DNA of 64,000 nt from Paenibacillus sp. W2I17 (GCF_030815985.1 NZ_JAUSXM010000001.1:2790001-2854000); one strand, 5' to 3'; positions 53,967-62,711 are shown, numbered from the stretch's first letter. Notes: generated from the sequence alone by a model not told the origin. Made by a program: numbers and translations.

Positions 53967-54515
53967 TTATTTTCTAAATTCCCTTCCATCAATGATCCAT
54001 TGTACGGCACCCCAAATATCCTCTGCGATATAATCAGGTTCGGTCTCCATCCATTTGTCTCTGAATTTGGTTAATGAAGATTCCCCCCAGCCTGTTCGCA
54101 CCATGATCTTGGTCGCTCCTACGGCATGGGCAGCAAGCATGTCTGTATCTCCTACATCTCCAATAACGATGCATTTGGATAAATCCAGACCGTGTTCCTC
54201 GGAGGCCTGTAATAACATTCCGGGTTTAGGCTTTCTGCAACTGCATTCTTGCTCATTCGGACATATATAGGAGTGATCGAATCCGTACTCGCGAAATTGC
54301 TCTTCAAAATCCTCAACACTCACTTCTCCACGTGAGATTCGATATTGATTCGTAAAAGCCAGTACCATAATTCCTTCTCGTTTTAAATGCATAATTGCTT
54401 CTTGAGCATTTGGGTATAATCTGAAATCTCTCGGATGAATAAAATGACCTGTACCACCAATTGTTCCATCTCTGTCTATAAAAACAGCTTGTACGTTTCC
54501 CTGTGGTTTCATCAT
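53967..54515 (-). CDS. HAD-IIIA phosphatase (GmhB/histidinol-phosphatase-like)
   Basis: 182 residues: FIDRDGTIGGTGHF motif I (Asp14, Asp16), LAFTNQ motif II, CPNEQECSCRKPKPGM (Zn-binding Cys loop plus motif III Lys), GDVGDTDML motif IV. Such enzymes remove phosphate from heptose or histidinol phosphates or small metabolites. Confidence 0.88.
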   Translation of the reverse strand: MMKPQGNVQAVFIDRDGTIGGTGHFIHPRDFRLYPNAQEAIMHLKREGIMVLAFTNQYRISRGEVSVEDFEEQFREYGFDHSYICPNEQECSCRKPKPGMLLQASEEHGLDLSKCIVIGDVGDTDMLAAHAVGATKIMVRTGWGESSLTKFRDKWMETEPDYIAEDIWGAVQWIIDGREFRK

Positions 54516-54558
54516 GGTCTGTTCCCTTCTTAAAAAAATTTCAAGTCTTGTCGTTCAT

Positions 54559-54786
54559 CTATACTTTCTCATCAATAATATGCTTGCTACCATCTTGCTG
54601 CTTATGGTGTTGCAATTTTTTGATTTCAGTTTTCAGATAGTGCACTTCTTTAATTAATACATCCAGCTTTTTAGATGTTTTGGATGAATCTATCGCATAA
54701 CGTACAATTGCAGCAAAGATAAGAACCACAATTAAACATATAAGTGATACTACTAAAGCTCCATAAAGCTCCAAAATGGTGTTCAA
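54559..54786 (-). CDS. small membrane protein with coiled-coil tail
   Basis: 75 residues: hydrophobic helix (about 9-30), then SSKTSKKLDVLIKEVHYLKT heptads suggesting a coiled coil. The start is uncertain: TTG 54786 lies too near AAGGAG, and a nearby ATT or TTG is possible. Function unknown. Confidence 0.5.
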   Translation of the reverse strand: MNTILELYGALVVSLICLIVVLIFAAIVRYAIDSSKTSKKLDVLIKEVHYLKTEIKKLQHHKQQDGSKHIIDEKV

Positions 54787-54796
54787 CTCCTTGCTG

Positions 54797-55069
54797 TCAA
54801 AATAATATGTTATAAAACTCTTCTGAAAACCAAAACCATATGATCCCTAATATAACCATTATGGTGCCTAGTACTTTTAATATTATTTCGATATGTTTAG
54901 GGATATCACTATTGGGTGGGTTATCTTCAAACTCGTAATTCGGTTTAATTTTTCGATATCTCATCAGGACAAATATTTTGTATAGAAAATCAGGAAAGAA
55001 GTAACATGCAATGCCCACGACAAATACGGGAGTAGATAAATAACCAAAGGTACTGGTGGTCCATTCCAT
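54797..55069 (-). CDS. small membrane protein (DUF6199-like)
   Basis: 90 residues with two membrane helices (about 10-25 and 67-84) and a charged loop. ATG 55069 has GGAGGG 7 bases upstream and starts MEWTTSTFGY; the longer frame would overlap the DUF4085 stop as ATGA. The family label is tentative. Confidence 0.55.
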   Translation of the reverse strand: MEWTTSTFGYLSTPVFVVGIACYFFPDFLYKIFVLMRYRKIKPNYEFEDNPPNSDIPKHIEIILKVLGTIMVILGIIWFWFSEEFYNILF

Positions 55070-55104
55070 CTCTATTCCCTCCATATTCATCCTCTTGGCC
55101 TCTC

Positions 55105-55968
55105 TCATTCTTCCTCTACGAGAATGTCAGCACAGCGAACAATCAATTCAGGCATACTCTCTCCCTCAAATAAAACATGAAGCTCATATCCGTTATCGAT
55201 CCGATACAGCTCTTGATACATCCAGTAACTGCCTACAATCCCACCGTCTTGCTTGATGATTTCGGGTGCAACCAGCGTAAGTTTATTTATGTTGGTGAAG
55301 CCCCCACGGGTGTCAAAACGAATGACCACCTCATCACCCGTCAGCAGTTCTATCACTGTACAATCATGAAATTGAATCCGGCTACGAATTTCATCGGGAA
55401 TATCCTGCGCTAAAATGGCTTCCCTGTATTCATTCGATACACGCTCCATCTCTCTCCTATTTTCTTCACTCTGTTTCTTTAACTGTAGCATTACTTCTCT
55501 CGTGCAATAACCCAACGTAAATATACGGATATCCGCAATTTTCTCATAGATTTCTTTAGGTAAACGCTCTTTCTGGTTTTTGCAATCCCATTCCAGATTG
55601 CTTTTAAACTCTTGCTTGTAGCTCAACTCATCAAAAGGAGGCCTCACATCATAATCTGCAATTAATTTTTCGATCCGCTCTTTTTCTTCAGCAGGCATCT
55701 GGTATATTCTTTTATCGTCTTCCAATATTTCATTTCCACTAAAGAACTTTTCAGCAGGCACAAAACCATGGCCATTTTGCTCCAGCAAAAAACGAGGATC
55801 TGTATTATACATCTCACGCTGAAACTCTACATACTCTTTTTCTTTTCTTTTATAACGTCGCAGGAAAAGTGCTTCGTCCAATTCGTAAGTTCCTCTATGT
55901 ACCCTCATCCCAAAATGAAGCCCTGTCCGCTGACACAGCTCATACCATTCTTTCGTTCGATATCTCAT
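55105..55968 (-). CDS. DUF4085 protein
   Basis: 287 residues. MRYRTKEWYELCQRTGLHFG and the IPDEIRSRIQFHDCTVIEL and VIRFDTRGGFTNINKL blocks are typical of DUF4085. ATG 55968 is 6 bases after the first in-frame ATG and has AGGAG at better spacing. Function unknown. Confidence 0.8.
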   Translation of the reverse strand: MRYRTKEWYELCQRTGLHFGMRVHRGTYELDEALFLRRYKRKEKEYVEFQREMYNTDPRFLLEQNGHGFVPAEKFFSGNEILEDDKRIYQMPAEEKERIEKLIADYDVRPPFDELSYKQEFKSNLEWDCKNQKERLPKEIYEKIADIRIFTLGYCTREVMLQLKKQSEENRREMERVSNEYREAILAQDIPDEIRSRIQFHDCTVIELLTGDEVVIRFDTRGGFTNINKLTLVAPEIIKQDGGIVGSYWMYQELYRIDNGYELHVLFEGESMPELIVRCADILVEEE

Positions 55969-56111
55969 ATGCATCTCTCCTGCTAATTATTAAAAATCTA
56001 TTTTGCTATTGAAGCATAGACCTGATCTCGTTAGAAATTGCTCTATTGTTTGCATCGCTACGCCTCCAAAATCCTCAGCCTCAACGATTCCTTATATTCA
56101 CAAACACTGTT

Positions 56112-56558
56112 CTACCCCACGGTTTGAAACAATTTATGTTTGATCTCTTTGTCGTTTCGCGCCGCCCATTCATGCACAGCTTCTACGCCTGCAGACTCCT
56201 GACCTCGTTGAAAATAAAAACATAGATCCATCGGCACTAACCGTTTACCATAGAGTTTGATGCCAATCCGTCTGTAATTCATATAAATACACTCAATCTG
56301 AGATGCATCATATCTCTGATGTTTCATAGAAATCACATGATCGCTTTCCAGCGTAATACTGGGTTTAGTGAAAAACAAACGCCAGAGCAGAAAAACGATA
56401 TAACCGAGAATAAAGGTCAATATAACGATCAGGAAGTACTTCATAATACCATTTTCATCATAAATAATATTTCTGAAAAACATAGCTTCAATGACCAACA
56501 TACATAGTAGGCTCAACCATGCTCTTGGATAAATCGTCTTGTATGTGATGAGTTCCAC
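56112..56558 (-). CDS. two-helix membrane protein, PH-like cytoplasmic part
   Basis: 148 residues: two helices (about 12-30 and 40-60), then a beta-rich domain with RRIGIKLYGKRLVPMDLCFY. The start is uncertain because the AGGAGG overlaps the first GTG. It lies 13 bases downstream of the Nudix gene. Function unknown. Confidence 0.6.
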   Translation of the reverse strand: MELITYKTIYPRAWLSLLCMLVIEAMFFRNIIYDENGIMKYFLIVILTFILGYIVFLLWRLFFTKPSITLESDHVISMKHQRYDASQIECIYMNYRRIGIKLYGKRLVPMDLCFYFQRGQESAGVEAVHEWAARNDKEIKHKLFQTVG

Positions 56559-56570
56559 CTCCTAATTATT

Positions 56571-57056
56571 CTAACCATTAATCCGAAGCCACTCGGAAGG
56601 GGCTTTTCTGACAAAATGCTTTTCAACAAAATCCAAAATGTTATCAATTCCGGGCAATGCGGCATTTTCTTTGGCTTCGTCAAATGTCATCCATTGGTAC
56701 TCGGTATGTTCATGATTTAACCGGACAGACTGGTCTTCATCAACATATCCTACGAATACGGGAGCAATATAGATATACTCCTCCAGGGGTGAATAATATT
56801 GTTCGAATTGATTGGCAGAATACAACCGGACTTCCGTAATACCTGTTTCCTCATGAACTTCTCTGAGTGCAGCTTCCCATACCTTCTCGCCCTTTTCTAT
56901 CCCGCCGCCAACATAACACCACTCGTTATGCAACATACGACCAGCCCGTTTCAGCATCAGTACACGGTATTGATCGAGGCTTTTCTTCAACAGAACTACA
57001 GCAATGCCTTCACAACGAATGGGAACTACCTGTTTCATGTGCTCTGTACCATCCAC
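56571..57056 (-). CDS. Nudix hydrolase
   Basis: 161 residues. Nudix box GGGIEKGEKVWEAALREVHEE followed by TGI. GTG start at 57056 with AGAGGGG upstream. Cotranscribed with the membrane protein gene after it. Substrate unknown. Confidence 0.88.
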   Translation of the reverse strand: MDGTEHMKQVVPIRCEGIAVVLLKKSLDQYRVLMLKRAGRMLHNEWCYVGGGIEKGEKVWEAALREVHEETGITEVRLYSANQFEQYYSPLEEYIYIAPVFVGYVDEDQSVRLNHEHTEYQWMTFDEAKENAALPGIDNILDFVEKHFVRKAPSEWLRING

Positions 57057-57074
57057 CTTCTCGTGCCCCTCTCT

Positions 57075-57461
57075 TCAACTTTCCTGAGAATCGAAATCCT
57101 CCATAACTTTAAATTTATCCCCGTGGATTTTATCCAGATGGTCTTCTCCCCAATAACATAAATGGTCCAAGGCAGGCTTGAGTCCCCAGCCGTAGTCCGT
57201 TAACTCATATTCCACTTTGGGAGGAACCTCCGAATATACCTTGCGCTGTACGATCTCATCCTTTTCCAGACCTCTGAGCTGTGTTGTCAGCATCTTCTGT
57301 GTAATGTCCGGTATCAATCTTCGAAGCTCCGACGTGCGTTTCCGTCCTGTCATCAAATGATAAATAATCAAAGGTTTCCACTTCCCACCCATTACTTCCA
57401 AGGCCGCTTCCACGCCTACTTTATATTTTTTTGGAGCACTCGTTTCTCCATGTTCCGTCAT
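57075..57461 (-). CDS. HxlR-family transcriptional regulator
   Basis: 128 residues with the HxlR winged helix: VMGGKWKPLIIYHLMTGRKR, ELRRLIPDITQKMLTTQLRG (recognition helix) and the wing KVYSEVPPKVEYELTDYG. No conserved N-terminal redox Cys is present, unlike HypR or YodB. ATG 57461 after GGAGGGG. Divergent from the oxidoreductase gene, its likely target. Confidence 0.9.
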   Translation of the reverse strand: MTEHGETSAPKKYKVGVEAALEVMGGKWKPLIIYHLMTGRKRTSELRRLIPDITQKMLTTQLRGLEKDEIVQRKVYSEVPPKVEYELTDYGWGLKPALDHLCYWGEDHLDKIHGDKFKVMEDFDSQES

Positions 57462-57562
57462 TTTTGAACCCCTCCATAAATAGGCTATCAAGGTGAATCA
57501 TAATCTTTTTTTCTGCTATTTTTTCCATTATTCAAGTCTATTTCAAGGCATTCATTTAGGGT

Positions 57563-57610
57563 ACTTTGATGTTCCTATGGCACTTCATTCTTCCTATAGA
57601 ACATCAAAGT
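57563..57610. promoter_or_regulatory. long inverted repeat, probable HxlR operator
   Basis: ACTTTGATGTTC (57563-57574) and its exact complement GAACATCAAAGT (57599-57610), with the match extending inward as CTATGG/CCTATAG. It sits between the divergent starts. Confidence 0.6.
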
Positions 57611-57705
57611 GCGTACTTCCAGATGTTTTCATACCTGTTTATAATAGCATCAGCCACTGATTTATGGCTACAAGACTGCATTCCAGAAAGGTAGTGAAAG
57701 ATAAG

Positions 57706-58293
57706 ATGAACGTACTCATTGTAGTATCCCATCCAAGAAAAGACTCCTTGACCTTTCAGGTAGCTCAACGTTTTGCACAGGGTCTTACCGATGCCGGTCA
57801 CGGTTATGAAATATTGGATTTGCATGGGATTGGCTTCGACCCAATTCTCCGAGAAATGGATGAACCAGACTATACCCAAGAAAATCAGGTGTTCTCGCCT
57901 GAGGTTGAAACCGAGATGAAGCGATTGAAGAAACACGATGCTGTGGCTTTTGTGTTTCCTCTCTGGTGGTGGCATCTGCCAGCCATGTTGAAAGGTTATG
58001 TAGATCGTGTCATGAACAACGGATTTGCCTACGGCGCGAACAAGCTCCCTCATCAGCAGATATTGTGGATCGCTCTTTCGGGTGTGACGGAAGAACAGGT
58101 GCAGAAGCGCAACTATGGTCAATCGATCGCCAACCTGCTCAATGTGGGGATTGCCGATTACTGCGGCGTGTCCCAATCGAGGGTTGAGTTTTTATATGAA
58201 ACGTTGGAATCCAAGCCTGAGCACTATGAGGCACTGCTGAACCATGCACATCACTTGGGACTGAACTATGCCAACGATCCTTCGACGCTATAA
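57706..58293 (+). CDS. NAD(P)H-dependent flavin oxidoreductase (Flavodoxin_2 / quinone reductase type)
   Basis: 195 residues. IVVSHPRKDSLTFQVAQRF is the phosphate-binding loop and FVFPLWWWHLPAMLKGYVDR the flavin and dimer segment of the KefF/MdaB family. It reduces quinones or electrophiles by two-electron transfer. The ribosome site is weak (GAAAG). Divergent HxlR regulation fits an electrophile-induced enzyme. Confidence 0.9.
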   Translation: MNVLIVVSHPRKDSLTFQVAQRFAQGLTDAGHGYEILDLHGIGFDPILREMDEPDYTQENQVFSPEVETEMKRLKKHDAVAFVFPLWWWHLPAMLKGYVDRVMNNGFAYGANKLPHQQILWIALSGVTEEQVQKRNYGQSIANLLNVGIADYCGVSQSRVEFLYETLESKPEHYEALLNHAHHLGLNYANDPSTL

Positions 58294-58344
58294 AGATATT
58301 AATAGCGCTGCATGGTTATGACGTCCCAATTCCGCTTGAACACA

Positions 58345-58382
58345 GCAAAAAGGTCGCTCCAAAGAGCGACCCTGTTTGTTTA
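58345..58382. terminator. bidirectional terminator
   Basis: GGTCGCTC-CAAA-GAGCGACC between converging genes, A-rich on one side and CTGTTTGTTT on the other. Confidence 0.85.
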
Positions 58383-58389
58383 GATTCAA

Positions 58390-59031
58390 TTATTTTACGG
58401 TCGAGAGAAGAAACTTCTCCAACATACTAGTATCGGTGATGCTATGGTTACAAGCTGTGTTATCCATGCATACGTACTGGGCCACGGAAGAAATGTTGTC
58501 CGGCGTATAACTCTTGGTCTTCACGTTGAAGAATCCGAGCTCCTGATGGCGATGACAGAACATGCAATACCCTTTCTTGTTCGTGGCTGTAAGCCGCCCC
58601 TCAATTCCGAGGAATCTGCCTTCGTGCGGATACACGATGAACAAGCGATCGGTAGCAATGTCGGTCCATCTCAGATAAGTTGTACGTGCGTAATCGATGG
58701 ATTCCAGATCCGGCACTTTGAGCTTCTTTACCTTGGGAAACAGCTTCTGAATCTGCTTCGCGGATACTTGCGGAAATGGAATCAGATATGCTTCCAGCTG
58801 GTTCAGATAGGTCTGCAACTCATTTGTCTTCTCATACGTGGATAACTGCTCCAGCAGTTGCTTTTGTTCCGGCGTCAGATCATTGAAGATGCCAACGGCA
58901 TTCGTGCTGACGGTATAACGGACCGTATCCAACACTTTGGGGTCCACGACCGAGCGCAGCGTTTTGAGCAGGAAATCAGCTTGTTTTTGAATATAATTAA
59001 ATTGATGATTATAAATAAATGGTGTTTGCAT
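58390..59031 (-). CDS. FusB/FusC-type elongation factor G-binding protein
   Basis: 213 residues, the FusB length. N-terminal helical domain (1-75), then the treble-clef zinc finger with C156, C159, C188 and C194 in GYCMFCHRH and YVCMDNTACNH, and the conserved GRFLGIEGRL strand. FusB-family proteins bind EF-G and release it from fusidic-acid-stalled ribosomes. ATG 59031 has AGGGG 9 bases upstream. The leader before it contains a dyad and a tiny ORF, suggesting induction control. Confidence 0.88.
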   Translation of the reverse strand: MQTPFIYNHQFNYIQKQADFLLKTLRSVVDPKVLDTVRYTVSTNAVGIFNDLTPEQKQLLEQLSTYEKTNELQTYLNQLEAYLIPFPQVSAKQIQKLFPKVKKLKVPDLESIDYARTTYLRWTDIATDRLFIVYPHEGRFLGIEGRLTATNKKGYCMFCHRHQELGFFNVKTKSYTPDNISSVAQYVCMDNTACNHSITDTSMLEKFLLSTVK

Positions 59032-59073
59032 GGCTTTCAGCCCCTTATTTTTATTAGGAAAATAAAGTAAGGT

Positions 59074-59168
59074 GCAAAGCCTGCGGGTTGAACCATTATG
59101 TTGATTCCAGGGCATACGATCTCATTTTGTCGCGCCCTACACAAAGTCCGCCCCTATTCAGGCTTTGC
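59074..59168 (-). promoter_or_regulatory. possible attenuator leader of the FusB-like gene
   Basis: GCAAAGCCTG (59074-59083) and its exact complement CAGGCTTTGC (59159-59168) bracket a 9-codon ORF MRSYALEST (59096-59125, minus strand). This layout resembles translational or transcriptional attenuation leaders of inducible ribosome-protection genes. Not tested. Confidence 0.45.
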
Positions 59169-59316
59169 GTAAGGCTTTCTAGCGAACGAGCAATCCGGCA
59201 TCATCCATATTGCCACGTCATAACCCCCAATACGATAGATATACCGGAATTATAACAGGATTGGGAGTGTATGGGCAACGGGCTTTGTTCCGATCTCCAC
59301 TTTTCAGAAATATAGC

Positions 59317-59937
59317 CTACAAATTATACTTTATCTTTACATACCTCATATTCAATAATCCCATATCGACTGATGTCTCTAAGTATCCAACGATCTGGTT
59401 AAACGTAAAAACATTAAGATTTTCATCCAATATTGCGTTATCATATTCCATATCACCCAATACATATGGAACAAATTTTTCAACATCTTTTGATTTAACC
59501 TCATCTAATTCAGGCAATGTAGAAATGTAATTCAGCGACCTTCTTAATTCATCTGTGTATCCATAATGCTTTAATAACTTCACATTCAATATTCTGAAAT
59601 CATTATGATACAGTTTATATAATCCAGCGTCTGCATCCATTCTGTTTTTTAACCAAGGCAGATTAAAACCTTTCAACCAAATATCATCAGCAATCAAATG
59701 TGTAAAATAACCAAGTACATATAAGTCTTCTGCTTGCGATCTATATTTATGTATAAAGCCTTTGTAGTCAACGTTCCTTGAAAAGTCTTGTACTTCACCA
59801 GCAAAGAAATGTGACGAATCTTTTGATGAAACAGCATCCGGAGCGATACTTCCAAGTAAAAAAGGCGTCTTATCTTTGATTGATAGGCTATCAGCAATTC
59901 TATTTGCAATTATCAGATGCATTATTCTTGAACCCAT
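59317..59937 (-). CDS. zinc-dependent phospholipase C family protein (paralogue)
   Basis: 206 residues. MHLIIANRIAD, FLLGSIAPDAVSSKDSSHF and VLGYFTHLIADDIW contain the same metal-binding pattern as the proteins at 13119 and 25749. ATG 59937 after AGGAGGG. The C-terminal third is divergent and basic. Substrate unknown. Confidence 0.8.
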   Translation of the reverse strand: MGSRIMHLIIANRIADSLSIKDKTPFLLGSIAPDAVSSKDSSHFFAGEVQDFSRNVDYKGFIHKYRSQAEDLYVLGYFTHLIADDIWLKGFNLPWLKNRMDADAGLYKLYHNDFRILNVKLLKHYGYTDELRRSLNYISTLPELDEVKSKDVEKFVPYVLGDMEYDNAILDENLNVFTFNQIVGYLETSVDMGLLNMRYVKIKYNL

Positions 59938-60030
59938 ATACCCTCCTACCCTTCAACGAATATTTGAGATCGAGCCTGGATGTTTCCAGTTTAACGAAAT
60001 CGTTTCAAAACCTGTTGTTCTGCATAAAAG

Positions 60031-60591
60031 TCATGGCAAGTTAATCTTCGCAGTTATTCGAACCATGTTCTTGCTGTTATTGGATTCCCAATGAACCTCC
60101 TTACCATATGCTTCACTAATTGCTCTTAACGGCAAATAAACTCTTCCATCTACCATTAATACTTTACTCTTTAGTTCAATTTGCTTGTCGAACTCGGTAA
60201 AAGAGCTTTCCCCCACCTTAAAAGTTAACCTTGGTTTTGGATAATCATCTTTGTCGACATATGCAAATATTACACTTTTGGCTTCGTTATCCCACCATAT
60301 CCCTTTACCAGGCACATCGAAATCTAGTACATTCGTAATATAGGCTGGCGAAACGAGTATGTGGCCGTCAGAGATGATATAATCATTTGCCTCTACTAAT
60401 TGAAATGTTTCCAAGTTAACCATAACTTCAATTGATTTCTTGGGAGCTTCAGCGCCTGCTTGAGTCTTTAGTTCTTTTTCATTAAGTAATATATTGATCT
60501 TTTTCGGTGCGCTTGTGGCTGTAAAAGTCATGAATACGCTCAAAAACGTCAAAGCAAGGGTAACAACCATAATCTTCTTCACTTTGTCCAC
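60031..60591 (-). CDS. secreted stalk-domain (copper amine oxidase N-like) protein
   Basis: 186 residues: signal peptide (cleavage near TATSA), a linker, then the stalk repeat ILVSPAYITNVLDFDV ... RVYLPLRAISEAYGKEVHWE found in cell-wall proteins of Paenibacillus. It has no catalytic domain. Probably a cell-surface or periplasmic adaptor. Confidence 0.83.
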   Translation of the reverse strand: MDKVKKIMVVTLALTFLSVFMTFTATSAPKKINILLNEKELKTQAGAEAPKKSIEVMVNLETFQLVEANDYIISDGHILVSPAYITNVLDFDVPGKGIWWDNEAKSVIFAYVDKDDYPKPRLTFKVGESSFTEFDKQIELKSKVLMVDGRVYLPLRAISEAYGKEVHWESNNSKNMVRITAKINLP

Positions 60592-60681
60592 ATCCTCCTA
60601 TTGGTAAATGACTCATGCTCTTAATCAACTCTCATAGTACCATTTTATTCAATTAAAGGTAATATACTTCTATTCCATAAC

Positions 60682-60709
60682 AAAAAAGAAGCCACCTCCC
60701 TGGCCTTCC
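60682..60709 (-). terminator. weak terminator
   Basis: On the minus strand GAAGGCC and GGCTTC arms around about 9 bases, then TTTTTT. It follows the permease gene 60751-61624. Confidence 0.55.
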
Positions 60710-60750
60710 CCAGTTCAGTGACTCCATTTTATTCTAACCCCTACATTTAA

Positions 60751-61624
60751 CTACTCCTTAACAGCACCAACCACGATCCCCGTTACAAAGTACCGTTGCA
60801 GGAACGGATACACAAGCAGGATCGGCAGCGCGCTAATAAAGATCTGCGAAGCCCGAATGGTCCGTTGGGACAGGTTCTTCACCGCTTCTGGATCAAGCTT
60901 CGACATATCGGCCTGCACGATGATTGTCTGCATGAAAGTCGCAAGTGGCAGCTTTTCCGCATCACGGATGTAGATAATCCCATCAAAAGTATGCGTTCCA
61001 ATGCCCAACCATCATGAAGAGTGAAACCGTTGCAATAACAGGTACGGAGACCGGCAGATAGATTTTGATAAACGTCTGGAAATGTCCTGCGCCATCGATA
61101 AATGCAGCTTCCTCCAGATCCTTTGGAACGGTACGGAAGAAATTCAGCAACAGAATGATGTTGAACACCGCAACCAATCCTGGCAAGATCAAAGCCAGCA
61201 ATGTGTTCATCAGTCCCAGCTTCAGAATCAGGATATACCCCGGAATGAGGCCACCGCTGAACAACATCGTGATGACAAAATACCACAGATAGATGTTACG
61301 TGCACGGAACACCCGCGTCTCCTTGGAGAGCGCATAGGCTGCAATCGTATTAACGATTAACGCAAGTCCTGTACCCAGTACCGTCCGCTCCACGGATACC
61401 CATAAGGAGGAGAGGAAGTTGGTATTGGCAAATGTCTTCGCATATGCCTCCAGTGTAAATCCAATCGGCCAGAACGTGACGAGACCAGCATTCGCAGGTG
61501 CAGATGCGCTAAGAGATACCATGAGCAAGTGATACAAAGGCAGCAAGCAGAGCAGTGAAAGAATGGTCAGAAATACATTGTTGAATATGCTAAATATGCG
61601 GTAAGGCATCGTTTTATGATACAT
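60751..61624 (-). pseudogene. LplC-type carbohydrate ABC permease with a T4 frameshift
   Basis: The frame from ATG 61624 (GAGGAGG upstream) encodes six-helix permease sequence with FIDGAGHFQTFIKIYLPVSV (the EAA loop) and stops at GHWNAYF. Removing one T from the T4 run (plus-strand A4, 60985-60988) continues FDGIIYIRDAEKLPLATF to a stop at 60751, giving 290 residues, the usual LplC/YtcP length. The missing part includes the last helix and the C-terminal VVGAVKE, so the protein as written would be non-functional. Confidence 0.88.
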
Positions 61625-61640
61625 TTGTTCGTCCTCCTCT

Positions 61641-62603
61641 CTAGAAAATTCGGTATCCGGCGAATCGGTAAGCCAGTCGGTACGAGATCACAATCAGGAT
61701 CAGGCTGATGACCGATTTGAACAGATTCACAGCGGTAGCGAAACTGAACTGTCCACTAAGCAGACCTTCTCTATACACAAACGTATCGATAATATCTCCT
61801 TGTTGGTAAATCAACGGACTATATAAGTTAAAGATCTGGTCAAAGTTGGCGTTAAGCACATTCCCCAGTGCCAAGGTTGCAATGACGATCCCAATCGGAA
61901 TAAGAGCCGGGATGGTAATATACATCGTTTGCTTCCAGCGTCCTGCGCCGTCCACCTCAGCCGCTTCATAGAGTGAAGGGTTGATGCCGGACAGTGCCGC
62001 GAGGAAGATGATTGTGTTGAATCCAAACTCTTTCCAGACATCACTCGCAATAATCGTGAATCGGAACCAGCTGCCATCCCCCAGGAAGAAGATCGGCTTG
62101 ATGCCAAATACCGATACCAGGAACTGATTGACAATACCCGTCTGGGCCAGAATGTCGATCAGGATGCCTGATAACGTAACCCAGGACAGAAAGTGAGGAA
62201 GATACACAAGCGTCTGAATCGTTCTTTTCAGTGCCATCTTCCGTACCTCGTTGAGCAATAAGGCAAAGACAAACGGAATAATCAGATTCATGACAATCTT
62301 CGTGCAGGCAAAAAATAGCGTGTTCCACGTAATTTGCAGGAAGTAATCATTTTCCCACATGTACCTGAAGTGCTTTAGTCCTACCCATTCGGAATTGAAA
62401 AATCCCAGTGCAGGTTTATAATCCTGAAATGCCATCAAAATCCCGGACATCGGAATGTATGAAAATATAAAGACCATAATGGCCGCCGGCAACACCATGA
62501 AGTGCAGAATCCATGGCTGTTTATAGCGTTTTTTTCTCTTTTTATCCAGCTTGTTCCCAACGTTTGCCTGCGGGACCCGCTTACCCTCCAATTTAGCCTC
62601 CAT
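61641..62603 (-). CDS. LplB-type carbohydrate ABC permease
   Basis: 320 residues, six transmembrane helices. EAAEVDGAGRWKQTMYITIP is the EAA loop. The basic N-terminal extension (KLDKKRKKRYKQP) is typical of Paenibacillus LplB proteins. It pairs with the LplC-type permease 16 bases downstream; the solute-binding protein gene is not in the window. Substrate probably an oligosaccharide. Confidence 0.92.
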   Translation of the reverse strand: MEAKLEGKRVPQANVGNKLDKKRKKRYKQPWILHFMVLPAAIMVFIFSYIPMSGILMAFQDYKPALGFFNSEWVGLKHFRYMWENDYFLQITWNTLFFACTKIVMNLIIPFVFALLLNEVRKMALKRTIQTLVYLPHFLSWVTLSGILIDILAQTGIVNQFLVSVFGIKPIFFLGDGSWFRFTIIASDVWKEFGFNTIIFLAALSGINPSLYEAAEVDGAGRWKQTMYITIPALIPIGIVIATLALGNVLNANFDQIFNLYSPLIYQQGDIIDTFVYREGLLSGQFSFATAVNLFKSVISLILIVISYRLAYRFAGYRIF

Positions 62604-62664
62604 AGCACTGCTCCTGTTCCCAAAAAAAGTTTTTGTGTGTGATGGGGTTCTCTGATATAAATAG

Positions 62665-62711
62665 TATCAAGCCATACTGAGGTCTGCTATATAACATTGT
62701 TAGGCTTGATA
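62665..62711. promoter_or_regulatory. inverted repeat in the divergent lplB / kinase region
   Basis: TATCAAGCC (62665-62673) and GGCTTGATA (62703-62711), 9 perfect pairs, 29-base gap. It may be an operator for the AraC-type regulator expected with this kinase. Confidence 0.35.

Noticed and set aside
57604..58176. 190-residue ORF antisense to the oxidoreductase gene
   Set aside because: The opposite strand encodes a clear Flavodoxin_2 enzyme; the antisense frame has no start signal.
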